A stretch of 64,000 bases of DNA from Pseudomonas sp. KU43P. Lineage in GTDB: Bacteria > Pseudomonadota > Gammaproteobacteria > Pseudomonadales > Pseudomonadaceae. Made by a program: the position numbers and the translations under genes. The stretch lies in assembly GCF_033095865.1 (NCBI RefSeq), contig NZ_AP019365.1:3569501-3633500 (forward strand). The letters are read 5' to 3'. The notes beneath the pieces were generated by a model. The model was not told the origin of the DNA. It ran no database searches and saw nothing but the letters and a program-made list of their open reading frames with translations. Positions 48,171 through 56,355 of this stretch are shown in pieces (positions within the stretch are counted from its first letter, which is position 1; each line of letters opens with the position of its first letter).

Positions 48171-48489
48171 GGCTTTGGCTCTTGCTCTTGCTCTTGCTTT
48201 GGCTTTGGCTTTGGCTTTTGCTTTTGCTTCTTGTGCGCGCAAGTTCAGACGCAGCAGATTGCGACTTCAGGAGGCCGAGCGAAGGCCTTGCGGAGGGAGG
48301 CGACGGGCATGGATGCCCGTCGAGCGCTGAGGCCCCATGGATGGGGCCTGCAGCGCGTACTCCCGGGAGCAAGACCTCCGTTCGGCCTCCTGAAGTCGCA
48401 ATCTGCTGCGTCTGAACTTGCGCGCACTAGAAGCAAGAGCAAAAGCCAACACAAGAGCAAGAGCAAGAGCAAGAGCAAGAGCAAGAGCG
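48171..48489. repeat. About 320-bp near-palindrome with complementary hexanucleotide-repeat arms
   Basis: Perfect 46-bp inverted arms (48233-48278 and 48382-48427) enclose a core with two perfect hairpins, CGACGGGCAT-GG-ATGCCCGTCG (48301-48322) and AGGCCCCAT-GG-ATGGGGCCT (48330-48349). Outside the arms, the left side is a CTTGCT/CTTTGG repeat (48171-48232) and the right side an AGCAAG repeat (48430-48489), complementary to each other. It has no credible gene and lies between the divergent polB and mocR starts. It may be a palindromic mobile repeat of the species. Confidence 0.85.
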
Positions 48490-48525
48490 CAGAGTGAAGA
48501 AAGAGACGGGCTTGAGGGGCGTGAT

Positions 48526-48543
48526 GGAATTCAACAGAATTCC
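48526..48543. promoter_or_regulatory. Inverted repeat GGAATTC-AACA-GAATTCC
   Basis: A perfect 7-bp inverted repeat with a 4-bp spacer, 35 bp before the preferred mocR start; a candidate autoregulatory operator. Confidence 0.4.
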
Positions 48544-48577
48544 GCTATCCTCTGCTCTTCTGCGCCCGGACCCGATC

Positions 48578-50011
48578 ATGGAACTGCACATTCGCCTGGA
48601 AGGCCGCAAAGGCCTGGCCGACCAGCTCTACCAGCAACTGCGCGCCGGCATCGACAGCGGCCACCTGGCCGCCGGCACCCAGCTTCCCCCCACCCGCCTG
48701 CTGGCCGAGCAACTGGGCGTGTCACGCAAGACCGTCGCCGAAGCCTATTCCCGCCTCACCTACGACAACCTCCTCAGCGGCGTGGTAGGCCGCGGCACCT
48801 TCATCACCCCACGCCAATCCACCCGCACCAGCGACGCCCAGACCGTCCCCCTGGCTGCAGCTGCCTCGCTGGACCGCTGGCAACAACGCGCCACCGTCCT
48901 CGCAAGACGCACCCACGAAGCCCCATCACGCTACGACTTCGTCGGCGGTGCCTCGATCAAGTCGCAGTTCCCCTTCGACCACTGGCGCAGTTGCCTCAAC
49001 TATGCCTTGCGCCGCAGCCAGCGCCACCCCGAACGCCAGTTCACCGCCCAAGGCCTGCCCGAACTGCGCGAAGCCATCGCCCACCACGTCGCCTACACCC
49101 GAGGCGTGCATTGCAGCGCAACCGACATACTGGTGTGCAATGGCGCCCAGCAGGCCCTGGACCTCATCGCCCGCGTGCTGATCGAACCCGGGTGCAAAGT
49201 CGCCATGGAAGACCCCGGCTACCCACCCGCCCGCCAGCTTTTCCTGGCACTGGGCGCAAACCTGCAATCGGTGCCCGTGGATGACCAGGGCCTGTGCGTC
49301 GAGCAGATCGCCGACGGCACCCAACTGATCTACGTGACCCCTTCCCACCAGTTCCCCCTCGGCATGCCCATGCCACTGCAGCGTCGCCAGGCCCTGCTGG
49401 CCAGGGCCGCCGAGCTCGGCGCGCTGATCATCGAAGACGATTACGACTGCGAGTTCCGCTACCAGGGCCCGGCCGCGGATGCCCTGCAACGCCTCGATAG
49501 CCAGGGGCTGGTGGCCTACGTCGGCACATTCTCGAAAACCCTGCTGGCGGAACTGCGCCTGGGTTATGCCGTACTGCCAGCGCAGGTGCTCGAAGCGGCC
49601 TGCGTGGCCAAGCACCTGAGCGACTGGCACAGCCCCACCCTGTTGCAATGGGCACTCGCACGCTTCATCGGCGAAGGCCATCTGAACAAGCACATCCGCC
49701 GCTGCCATGACATCTACAGCGCCAGGCGCGAGCGCATCCTCAGCCGGCTGGAGGGTGACCTGGCCCCCTGGCTCACCGCCATACCTGCAAGCGCCGGCTT
49801 CCACCTCAGCGCGCTGGCGCAACCTGGGGTGGATGTCGAGCTGCTGGCCAACCTTGCACGCAAGGTGGAGGTCGGCCTTTATTCGCTGGCGCCATTCTTC
49901 GATGAAGCGCCCGTACGCCCGGGGTTGCTCATGGGCTTTGGCGCCATCGAACTGTTGGACATCGACCCAGCGCTGGACCGGGTCCGCGATACCCTGCAGC
50001 GCCTCAGCTGA
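48578..50011 (+). CDS. MocR-family regulator (GntR-HTH + aminotransferase fold)
   Basis: A 477-residue fusion: an N-terminal GntR winged helix (LADQLYQQLRAGIDSGHLAA, then LAEQLGVSRKTVAEAYSRL) and a class I aminotransferase fold with the PLP Lys K320 in YVGTFSKTLLAELRLGYAV. The start is uncertain; GTG 48494 and ATG 48524 (AGGGG upstream) are in frame, but ATG 48578 begins at the conserved family N terminus. The gene is convergent (8-bp overlap) with a CynX-type porter. Confidence 0.88.
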   Translation: MELHIRLEGRKGLADQLYQQLRAGIDSGHLAAGTQLPPTRLLAEQLGVSRKTVAEAYSRLTYDNLLSGVVGRGTFITPRQSTRTSDAQTVPLAAAASLDRWQQRATVLARRTHEAPSRYDFVGGASIKSQFPFDHWRSCLNYALRRSQRHPERQFTAQGLPELREAIAHHVAYTRGVHCSATDILVCNGAQQALDLIARVLIEPGCKVAMEDPGYPPARQLFLALGANLQSVPVDDQGLCVEQIADGTQLIYVTPSHQFPLGMPMPLQRRQALLARAAELGALIIEDDYDCEFRYQGPAADALQRLDSQGLVAYVGTFSKTLLAELRLGYAVLPAQVLEAACVAKHLSDWHSPTLLQWALARFIGEGHLNKHIRRCHDIYSARRERILSRLEGDLAPWLTAIPASAGFHLSALAQPGVDVELLANLARKVEVGLYSLAPFFDEAPVRPGLLMGFGAIELLDIDPALDRVRDTLQRLS

Positions 50012-51200
50012 CGGCAGCCACCTGGCCGCCGTGACCGCGCCGGGCAATGGCGGCGGCGTAACCACGTGGGGCGAAGCAGGTGGTGACCAGCAGCATGGCC
50101 AGCACCGTGACGGTCAACAGCGTCCACGAGGCTTGGAAATCACCGCTCACATCCCGCAGCCAACCGGTGATGTACGGCACGATACCGGTGATGATGAAAC
50201 CTACCCCCTGCACGAACGCCGCAAGGCTTCCCGCCTCTGCTGGCGTCTTCAGATGCTCCAGGGTCAAGGTCAGGCTCAGGCTGAAGCAGGCACCCAGGCC
50301 AAAGCCGATCATCGCCACCCACACGCCCATGGCCCAACCCGGCGCGAGCAGCAAGCCAAGAAAGCCCGCCAACTGGATCGACAGCGCCAGCCACAGCCCT
50401 GGCCGGCGATCCACCCAACCGCGCAACAACAACGGCAGGCCCAAGGCACCGGCCACCTGGAAAATGGTCATCAGGCCAACCAGGTCACCCCCGCCCTGGG
50501 CGGTGCCGCCGTGCTCCAGGTGATAGGCCGGCAACCAGGCGACCATGCTGGTGTAGCCACCGTTGATCAAGCCGAAGTACAACGCCAGCAGCCACGCCCT
50601 GCGCGTGCCGAACCAGTGCCCACCGCCAGCGCCCGCCAGCTTCGGCGCAGCGTGACGCGGGCGCAGCACGGCCCAGGCCAGTATCGCCAGCAGCGCCGGA
50701 ATCGCCCACAGACCAAGGCCTGCCTGCCAATGTCCGAAATGGCCGCTGATATGCGGCCCCAGTACGGCCGCCATCCCGCCACCACTCATCAGCGCCGCCG
50801 AATACAGGCCCATGGCGGCGGCCAGGCGGTTGGGGAACCAGCGATTGACCAACCCCGGCATCATGCCCTGCACCACCGCTACACCCAGGCCGGCCAGTAC
50901 CGCGCTGGCCAGAAGCGCCCAGGCGCTGTCCAGTTGCAAGCGCCACAGGCAAGCCAGGGCAATGGCGCCAAGCCCGCCGAGCATGCCGCCGTGTTCGCTG
51001 ATCCAGCGCCGCAACCAGGGTTGCAGCAACGGCACCAGGCCCATGCACAGCACCGGTAGTGCGGTCAGCAATGCGGCTTGTTGATAACCGAGGCCGGTGC
51101 TCACGCGCATCGGCTCGAGCAGCGGGCCGATGCTGGTCAGGATCGGCCGCAGGTTCAGTGCCAGCAGTACCACCAGCAGCAGGTTCAATCCCCCCCTCAT
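50004..51200 (-). CDS. CynX/NimT-type MFS transporter
   Basis: A 398-residue porter with twelve helices. The start LLLVVLLALNLRPILTSIGPLLEPMR and segments QGMMPGLVNRWFPNRLAAAMGLYSA and AGFLGLLLAPGWAMG match the CynX/NimT (cyanate/nitroimidazole) branch of the MFS; the true substrate is unknown. Its ATG overlaps the stop of a 25-codon reading frame (ATGA), implying translational coupling. It converges on a MocR regulator gene. Confidence 0.85.
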   Translation of the reverse strand: MRGGLNLLLVVLLALNLRPILTSIGPLLEPMRVSTGLGYQQAALLTALPVLCMGLVPLLQPWLRRWISEHGGMLGGLGAIALACLWRLQLDSAWALLASAVLAGLGVAVVQGMMPGLVNRWFPNRLAAAMGLYSAALMSGGGMAAVLGPHISGHFGHWQAGLGLWAIPALLAILAWAVLRPRHAAPKLAGAGGGHWFGTRRAWLLALYFGLINGGYTSMVAWLPAYHLEHGGTAQGGGDLVGLMTIFQVAGALGLPLLLRGWVDRRPGLWLALSIQLAGFLGLLLAPGWAMGVWVAMIGFGLGACFSLSLTLTLEHLKTPAEAGSLAAFVQGVGFIITGIVPYITGWLRDVSGDFQASWTLLTVTVLAMLLVTTCFAPRGYAAAIARRGHGGQVAAVS

Positions 51201-51274
51201 TGTGCGTTCGCCTTGATCTCGTTGAGAGCGAGGGCCAGTTCGGCGGCTTCGCCCATGTAGCGTTCTGCAGACAT
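51197..51274 (-). CDS. 25-codon reading frame coupled to the CynX-type gene
   Basis: A short frame encoding MSAERYMGEAAELALALNEI and five more residues. It has an ATG at 51274 with AGGAG upstream at acceptable distance and a stop that overlaps the transporter ATG as ATGA. It may be a leader peptide that couples translation, or a truncated regulator N terminus. I do not recognise the sequence. Confidence 0.4.
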   Translation of the reverse strand: MSAERYMGEAAELALALNEIKANAQ

Positions 51275-51474
51275 AAATCGGTGCTCCTGAAGCAAGAGCC
51301 GGTCATTATCCTGCCTCTCCGGTCAAGGCTGAAATGAAGAGATTGGATGCCTGTCAGTGGCCACCTTAATGGGCCCAATTGGCCTCCTGGCAAAGGGCAC
51401 GATTGGCTATCGGGCGGGCGGCCAGGCGGCGGTAAGGTAGCGCCATGTCCACCCCGAATCCCTTGGAGATCACC

Positions 51475-51912
51475 ATGCACAACCGTATCGAATGGCCCAA
51501 ACACTCGCCGGAAGCGTACAAGGCCATGGTCGGCCTGGAGCAGGCACTGGCCAAGAGTGGCCTGGAAAACTCGCTGTTGGAACTGGTGCGTCTGCGCGCT
51601 TCGCAGATCAACGGCTGCGCCTACTGCGTGAACATGCACGCCAATGACGCGCGCAAGGCCGGTGAAACCGAAGCGCGCCTGCAGACGCTGACCGTGTGGC
51701 AGGAAACCAACTACTTCACTCCTCGTGAGCGTGCGGCGCTGGCTTGGGTCGAGTGCCTTACCCGCCTGCCCGAGCGCGGTGCGCCGCAGCCGGAGTATGA
51801 AGCGCTGCAGGCGCATTTCGAGCCGGCCGAGGTGGTCAACCTGACCTTGGCCATTGCCACCATCAATGCCTGGAACCGCTTTGGTGTGGGCTTTGCGATG
51901 GTGCCGGCCTGA
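51475..51912 (+). CDS. AhpD-like carboxymuconolactone-decarboxylase-family protein
   Basis: A 145-residue all-helical protein of the CMD/AhpD fold. The redox motif CAYCVNMH (CxxC plus His) sits near residue 46, as in AhpD-like peroxidase-coupled reductases, rather than in true decarboxylases. GGAG lies six bases from the ATG at 51475, so the upstream in-frame ATG is disfavoured. It is likely an antioxidant or alkylhydroperoxidase-like protein. The gene is divergent from the CynX-type transporter. Confidence 0.88.
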   Translation: MHNRIEWPKHSPEAYKAMVGLEQALAKSGLENSLLELVRLRASQINGCAYCVNMHANDARKAGETEARLQTLTVWQETNYFTPRERAALAWVECLTRLPERGAPQPEYEALQAHFEPAEVVNLTLAIATINAWNRFGVGFAMVPA

Positions 51913-51923
51913 TAGGTTGCATC

Positions 51924-52018
51924 GGCCCTGATCGCCGGCCAACCGGCGCCCACAAGTACGCCACTGTACTCAGGCCCAGCGCGGTACCTGTGGGAGCCGG
52001 CTGGCCGGCGATAGGGCC
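51924..52018. repeat. REP inverted pair
   Basis: GGCCCTGATCGCCGGCCAAC (from 51924) and GGCTGGCCGGCGATAGGGCC (to 52018) form an imperfect inverted pair between convergent genes. Confidence 0.85.
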
Positions 52019-52033
52019 ACTGCAGGCACCACA

Positions 52034-53044
52034 CTACCGAGCCGTCAACCTGGCCCGATAACTCCCCGGGCTCTGCCCCGTCCACTTCTTGAACGCCCGG
52101 TGAAACGCGCTGGGCTCCTGGAACCCGGTCTGCTCAGCGATCTCGGCAATGCTCAGCACCCCTTCACGCAGGCGCTCGAAGGCCATGGCACGACGCACTT
52201 CGTCCTTGATCTGCTGATACGACCGCCCTTCACGCTCCAACTGCCGCCGAAACGTACTCGGGCTGATGCCCTGCACCCTGGCCAAGGCCTCCAGCGTCGG
52301 CCACTGGCCATAACGCCGGGCCCGCAAATGCCGGTACACCTCGGCCACCACGCCATTCTGGTTGCGAAAACGGATCACCAGCCCCTGCGGCGCGCTGCGC
52401 AAGAAGCTCTTCAGCCCCGCCAGGTCTTGCACCACCGGCAGCCGCAGGTAGGCACTGTCGAACTCCACTTCGGTGCGCCCGCTGCCCAGGCGCAGGTCCG
52501 GCCCCCACAGCAGCAGGTCGTCATCCTGGGCCGGGCGCGCCACCGCAAGCTCCGTACGGTCGATGGCGATGCGCCGCCCGGCGAGCCAGCACAGCAGCCC
52601 CATCATCAGCACCAGGTAGGTCTCTTCGGCGTAGACTCGGGTCAAGGGGTCGGCGATCTGCGATTGCACGCTGATCACCGCGCGCCCGCCACGCACCGTC
52701 AAGTTGCCACGCAGGTCACGCAGGAACAGGCCGAAATTGCCCATGCACTGGCGCAGGGCCTTTTCCAGGTTCGGCTCCTGGATAAGCCCGCGGCAGATCA
52801 GGGCAAAGCTGCCCAACGGCATGCCATGGCTGTCGAGGCGGAAGAACTCATCGCCAAACTGGTGAATCAGCGCCAGCCACAACTGGGCGAATGCCTTGGC
52901 TGGCACCCGAGCCTGCGGCTGGTCGAGCAGGCTCGGCGCGATACCCACCGCGTGCAGGTGGGCATCACGCGCCTCGGGCTGCTCGCGCAAGCCGTGCAGC
53001 ATGGCATTGAGAAAATACACGGCGACCGTATCGCTATCGCGCAT
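52034..53044 (-). CDS. AraC-family regulator with arabinose-binding-like N-terminal domain
   Basis: A 336-residue regulator. The N-terminal 200 residues fit the Arabinose_bd (PF12625) sensor of OruR/ArgR-like proteins (LDSHGMPLGSFALICRGLIQ, DPLTRVYAEETYLVLMMGLL); the C terminus has two helix-turn-helix units (LARVQGISPSTFRRQL, IAEIAEQTGFQEPSAFHRAFKKWTG). It is divergent from the thiolase operon 168 bp away and may regulate it. Confidence 0.88.
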   Translation of the reverse strand: MRDSDTVAVYFLNAMLHGLREQPEARDAHLHAVGIAPSLLDQPQARVPAKAFAQLWLALIHQFGDEFFRLDSHGMPLGSFALICRGLIQEPNLEKALRQCMGNFGLFLRDLRGNLTVRGGRAVISVQSQIADPLTRVYAEETYLVLMMGLLCWLAGRRIAIDRTELAVARPAQDDDLLLWGPDLRLGSGRTEVEFDSAYLRLPVVQDLAGLKSFLRSAPQGLVIRFRNQNGVVAEVYRHLRARRYGQWPTLEALARVQGISPSTFRRQLEREGRSYQQIKDEVRRAMAFERLREGVLSIAEIAEQTGFQEPSAFHRAFKKWTGQSPGSYRARLTAR

Positions 53045-53212
53045 GGCGGAATTCGCTGTCTATGCTGAGTGGCAAAAAGTGCCAGGTTGACTGAACAGAA
53101 TCGGCATAGGCTGCAACAGAGCCTTTGCCTAGACTCGGACCCCATCCGGGATCGCCGGCCATTCTCGCAGAGCCTGGCCCGCTCCCGCCATGCCTAAGCT
53201 AACGGAGCCTCT

Positions 53213-54397
53213 ATGAGCAGCCCAGAAATCTACGTCGTCAGTGCCGTGCGTTCCGCCATCGGCGGTTTCGGTGGTTCCCTCAAGGACCTGCCCCTGGCCG
53301 ACCTGGCCACCACCATCACCCGTGCCGCCATCGAGCGTTCGGGTGTGGCCGCCGAGCAGATCGGCCACATGGTCATGGGCACCGTGATCCCTACCGAACC
53401 GCGTGACGCCTACCTTTCGCGGGTCGCCGCGATGAACGCCGGCATCCCCAAGGAAACCCCGGCCTTCAACGTCAACCGCCTGTGCGGTTCGGGCCTGCAG
53501 GCCATCGTTTCGGCCACCCAGTGCCTGCTGCTCGGTGATGCCGACGTGGCCGTGGCTGCCGGCGCCGAGTCCATGAGCCGTGGCCCGTACCTGCTGCCGC
53601 AAGCCCGCTGGGGCGCTCGCATGGGCGACCTGCAAGGCATCGACTACACCGTCGGCGTGCTGCAGGACCCCTTCGAACACTTCCACATGGGCATCACCGC
53701 AGAGAACGTCGCGGCCAAGCACGGCATCACCCGCCAGATGCAGGATGAGCTGGCCCTGACCAGCCAGCGCCGCGCCGCCCGCGCCATCGCCGAAGGCCGC
53801 TTCGACAGCCAGATCGTGCCGGTGGAGCTGAAAACCCGCAAAGGCACCGTGCAGTTCGCCGTGGACGAACACGTGCGTGGCGATGTGACCGCCGAGCAAC
53901 TGGCCGGCATGAAGACCGTGTTCAAGAAAGACGGCACCGTGACCGCCGGCAACGCCAGCGGCATCAACGATGGCGCTGCCGGCCTGGTGCTGGCCAGCGG
54001 TGACGCCGTGCGCCGCCTGGGCCTCAAGCCGCTGGCGCGCCTGGTGGCCTATGCCCACGCCGGCGTCGAGCCGGAGCTGATGGGCCTGGGCCCGATCCCG
54101 GCCACCCGCAAGGTGCTGGAAAAGGCCGGCCTGAACATCAGCGACCTGGACGTGATCGAGTCCAACGAAGCCTTCGCCGCCCAGGCCTGCGCCGTCGCCC
54201 GCGCCCTGGACTTCGACCCGGAGAAGGTCAACCCGAACGGTTCGGGCATCTCGCTCGGCCACCCGGTCGGCGCCACCGGCGCGATCATCGCCACCAAGGC
54301 CATCCATGAGCTGCAGCGCATCCAGGGCCGCTACGCGCTGGCCACCATGTGCATCGGTGGCGGCCAGGGCATCGCCGTGCTGTTCGAGCGCGTTTGA
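53213..54397 (+). CDS. Acetyl-CoA acetyltransferase / beta-ketothiolase
   Basis: A 394-residue thiolase. The nucleophilic Cys C91 lies in NVNRLCGSGLQAI; the C-terminal GHPVGATGA and CIGGGQGIAVLFERV supply the catalytic His and second Cys. It condenses or cleaves acyl-CoA units in short-chain beta-oxidation. The next gene is 3-hydroxybutyryl-CoA dehydrogenase, 12 bp downstream, so the pair carries out the last two steps of butyrate or related acyl-CoA breakdown. CGGAG precedes the ATG. Confidence 0.93.
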   Translation: MSSPEIYVVSAVRSAIGGFGGSLKDLPLADLATTITRAAIERSGVAAEQIGHMVMGTVIPTEPRDAYLSRVAAMNAGIPKETPAFNVNRLCGSGLQAIVSATQCLLLGDADVAVAAGAESMSRGPYLLPQARWGARMGDLQGIDYTVGVLQDPFEHFHMGITAENVAAKHGITRQMQDELALTSQRRAARAIAEGRFDSQIVPVELKTRKGTVQFAVDEHVRGDVTAEQLAGMKTVFKKDGTVTAGNASGINDGAAGLVLASGDAVRRLGLKPLARLVAYAHAGVEPELMGLGPIPATRKVLEKAGLNISDLDVIESNEAFAAQACAVARALDFDPEKVNPNGSGISLGHPVGATGAIIATKAIHELQRIQGRYALATMCIGGGQGIAVLFERV

Positions 54398-54409
54398 GGG
54401 AGTTGAAGC

Positions 54410-55258
54410 ATGAGCATTGAACAGATCGCCGTGATCGGCGCCGGCACCATGGGCAATGGCATTGCCCAGGTGTGCGCGGTCGCCGGCTACTCGGTACTGC
54501 TGGTGGACGTTTCCGATGCCGCGCTGGAGCGCGGTGTGGCCACCTTGAGCAAGAACCTGGAGCGCCAGGTCAACAAGGGCACCCTCGACGCCGAGCGCGC
54601 CGAGGCGGCCAAATCGCGCATCCGTACCAGCACCGACTATGCCCAGCTCAAGACTGCGCAACTGGTAATCGAGGCGGCTACCGAGAACCTGCAGCTCAAG
54701 CAGCGCATCCTCCAGCAGGTGGCCGAAAACGTGACAACCGACTGCCTGATCGCCACCAACACTTCATCGCTGTCGGTTACCCAGCTGGCCGCCAGCATCG
54801 AGCACCCCGAGCGCTTCATCGGCGTGCATTTCTTCAACCCGGTGCCGATGATGGCGCTGGTGGAGATCATCCGCGGTCTGCAGACCAGCGACAGCACCTA
54901 CGCGCAAGCCCTGGTGGTCACCGAGAAGCTGGGCAAGACGCCGATCACCGCCGGCAACCGCCCAGGCTTTGTGGTCAACCGCATCCTGGTGCCGATGATC
55001 AACGAAGCGATCCTGGTGCGCCAGGAAGGCCTGGCCAGCGCCGAAGACATCGACACCGGCATGCGCCTGGGCTGCAACCAGCCGATTGGCCCGCTGGCCC
55101 TGGCCGACCTGATCGGCCTGGACACCTTGCTGGCGATCATGGAGGCCTTCCACGAGGGCTTCTGCGACAGCAAGTACCGCCCTGCCCCGCTGCTCAAGGA
55201 AATGGTCGCGGCCGGCTGGCTGGGACGCAAGACCGGCCGCGGCTTCTACAGCTACTGA
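54410..55258 (+). CDS. 3-hydroxybutyryl-CoA dehydrogenase
   Basis: A 282-residue NAD-dependent enzyme with the N-terminal Rossmann motif VIGAGTMGNGIAQVCAVAGY, the catalytic segment HFFNPVPMMALVEIIRG, and the NRPGFVVNRILVPMINEAI domain. It converts 3-hydroxybutyryl-CoA to acetoacetyl-CoA, the substrate of the thiolase upstream. GGAG lies seven bases from the ATG. It is followed 12 bp later by a TetR regulator gene. Confidence 0.93.
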   Translation: MSIEQIAVIGAGTMGNGIAQVCAVAGYSVLLVDVSDAALERGVATLSKNLERQVNKGTLDAERAEAAKSRIRTSTDYAQLKTAQLVIEAATENLQLKQRILQQVAENVTTDCLIATNTSSLSVTQLAASIEHPERFIGVHFFNPVPMMALVEIIRGLQTSDSTYAQALVVTEKLGKTPITAGNRPGFVVNRILVPMINEAILVRQEGLASAEDIDTGMRLGCNQPIGPLALADLIGLDTLLAIMEAFHEGFCDSKYRPAPLLKEMVAAGWLGRKTGRGFYSY

Positions 55259-55270
55259 GGAGCGAGCCCC

Positions 55271-55852
55271 ATGGCCCCGGTCAATGCCGCAATGCGCTGC
55301 ACCAGCTTCGAAGAGCGACGAGACCGGGCCATGGCGCTGTTTGCCGAGAAAGGCTTCGGCCAGGTGAGCATGCGCGAACTGGCTGCGCACGTGGGGTTGA
55401 CGCCGGGTTCGCTGTATCACCACTTTCCCAGCAAGCAGGACCTGCTGTTCGACCTGATCGAGGAGCTGTACGAAGAGCTGCAAGCGACCTTGGAGCTTGG
55501 CCGGCGGGCCATGGCCAGGGGTGGTTCTGCACTTTCCTGCCTGATTGCGGCACATTGGCAACTGCATGCCGAGCGGCCCTTGCAGTTTCGCTTGGCCGAG
55601 CGGGATTTCTGCTGCTTGAGCGAGGCGCAGCAGGAGCGCCTGGCAGCGTTGCGCAAACGCTATGAGACGGGTTTGCTGCGCTTGATCGCGCCTCAGGCGA
55701 AATTGCCGGGGGATGCGCTGGCGGCTACCGCCCAGGTGGTGGCGACCTTGCTCAACCAGTTGCCGGGGATGCTCAAGGCATTGCCCGAGGCGCAAGGGCT
55801 GGGGCTGATGGAGAACCTGCTGGTCGGGGGGATCGAGCGCACGCTGGGTTGA
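55271..55852 (+). CDS. TetR-family regulator
   Basis: A 193-residue repressor type with the N-terminal helix-turn-helix (RRDRAMALFAEKGFGQVSMR, LAAHVGLTPGSLYHHFPSKQ) and a variable helical ligand domain. It is the last gene of the thiolase/dehydrogenase operon, so an acyl-CoA or fatty-acid-like effector and autoregulation of the operon are plausible. GGAG precedes the ATG. A REP pair follows. Confidence 0.88.
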   Translation: MAPVNAAMRCTSFEERRDRAMALFAEKGFGQVSMRELAAHVGLTPGSLYHHFPSKQDLLFDLIEELYEELQATLELGRRAMARGGSALSCLIAAHWQLHAERPLQFRLAERDFCCLSEAQQERLAALRKRYETGLLRLIAPQAKLPGDALAATAQVVATLLNQLPGMLKALPEAQGLGLMENLLVGGIERTLG

Positions 55853-55860
55853 TCGGTTCC

Positions 55861-55923
55861 GGCCCTATTGCCGGCAAGCCGGCTCCCACAGCCTGTGAGA
55901 ACCGGCTTGCCGGCAATAGGGCC
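55861..55923. repeat. REP inverted pair
   Basis: GGCCCTATTGCCGGCAAGCC (55861-55880) and its inverse ending at 55923 enclose a short loop between convergent genes. Confidence 0.88.
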
Positions 55924-55930
55924 GGTGAAT

Positions 55931-56308
55931 TCAGCGCAGCAGGGCCTGGATCTGTTGGTGCAAGGTATCCAGATCAAACGGCTTGGCCAGGATCGGTGCC
56001 TTACGCGCGATCGCACTGCCGGACTCGAGGATCTCCGCCGGGTAGCCGCTGATGAAGATCACCTTCAAATCCGGCCTCAGCTTCACCGCAGGCTCTGCAA
56101 TCTCGACCCCGGAAATCCCACCCGGCAAGCGAAAATCGGTCACCATCAGGTCCAGGTGCGGCTTGCTGGCCAGGATCGCGAACGCCTGCTCACCGTCTTC
56201 GGCCACCAGCACGTGGTAGCCCTCGCCGGCCAGGTAGTCGCGCAGGATCATGCGGATCGCCGGCTCATCCTCGACCACCAATACCACGTCTTGTGCATCT
56301 TCACTCAT
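55931..56308 (-). CDS. Single-domain response regulator
   Basis: A 125-residue receiver with acidic pocket EDEP near residue 14, the phosphorylation Asp in DLMVTDFRLPGG, and Lys in APILAKPFDLDTLHQQ. No output domain. It is the last gene of the leftward signalling operon and may relay phosphate from the kinases upstream to another partner. Confidence 0.9.
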   Translation of the reverse strand: MSEDAQDVVLVVEDEPAIRMILRDYLAGEGYHVLVAEDGEQAFAILASKPHLDLMVTDFRLPGGISGVEIAEPAVKLRPDLKVIFISGYPAEILESGSAIARKAPILAKPFDLDTLHQQIQALLR

Positions 56309-56355
56309 GACTACAACGCCTTGAAATTCATACAGTTGGCCATCTGACCCCAGGC

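Noticed and set aside
48133..48484. Several short frames rich in Leu/Arg/Lys/Ser across the palindrome
   Set aside because: They arise from the hexanucleotide repeats and lack ribosome sites.
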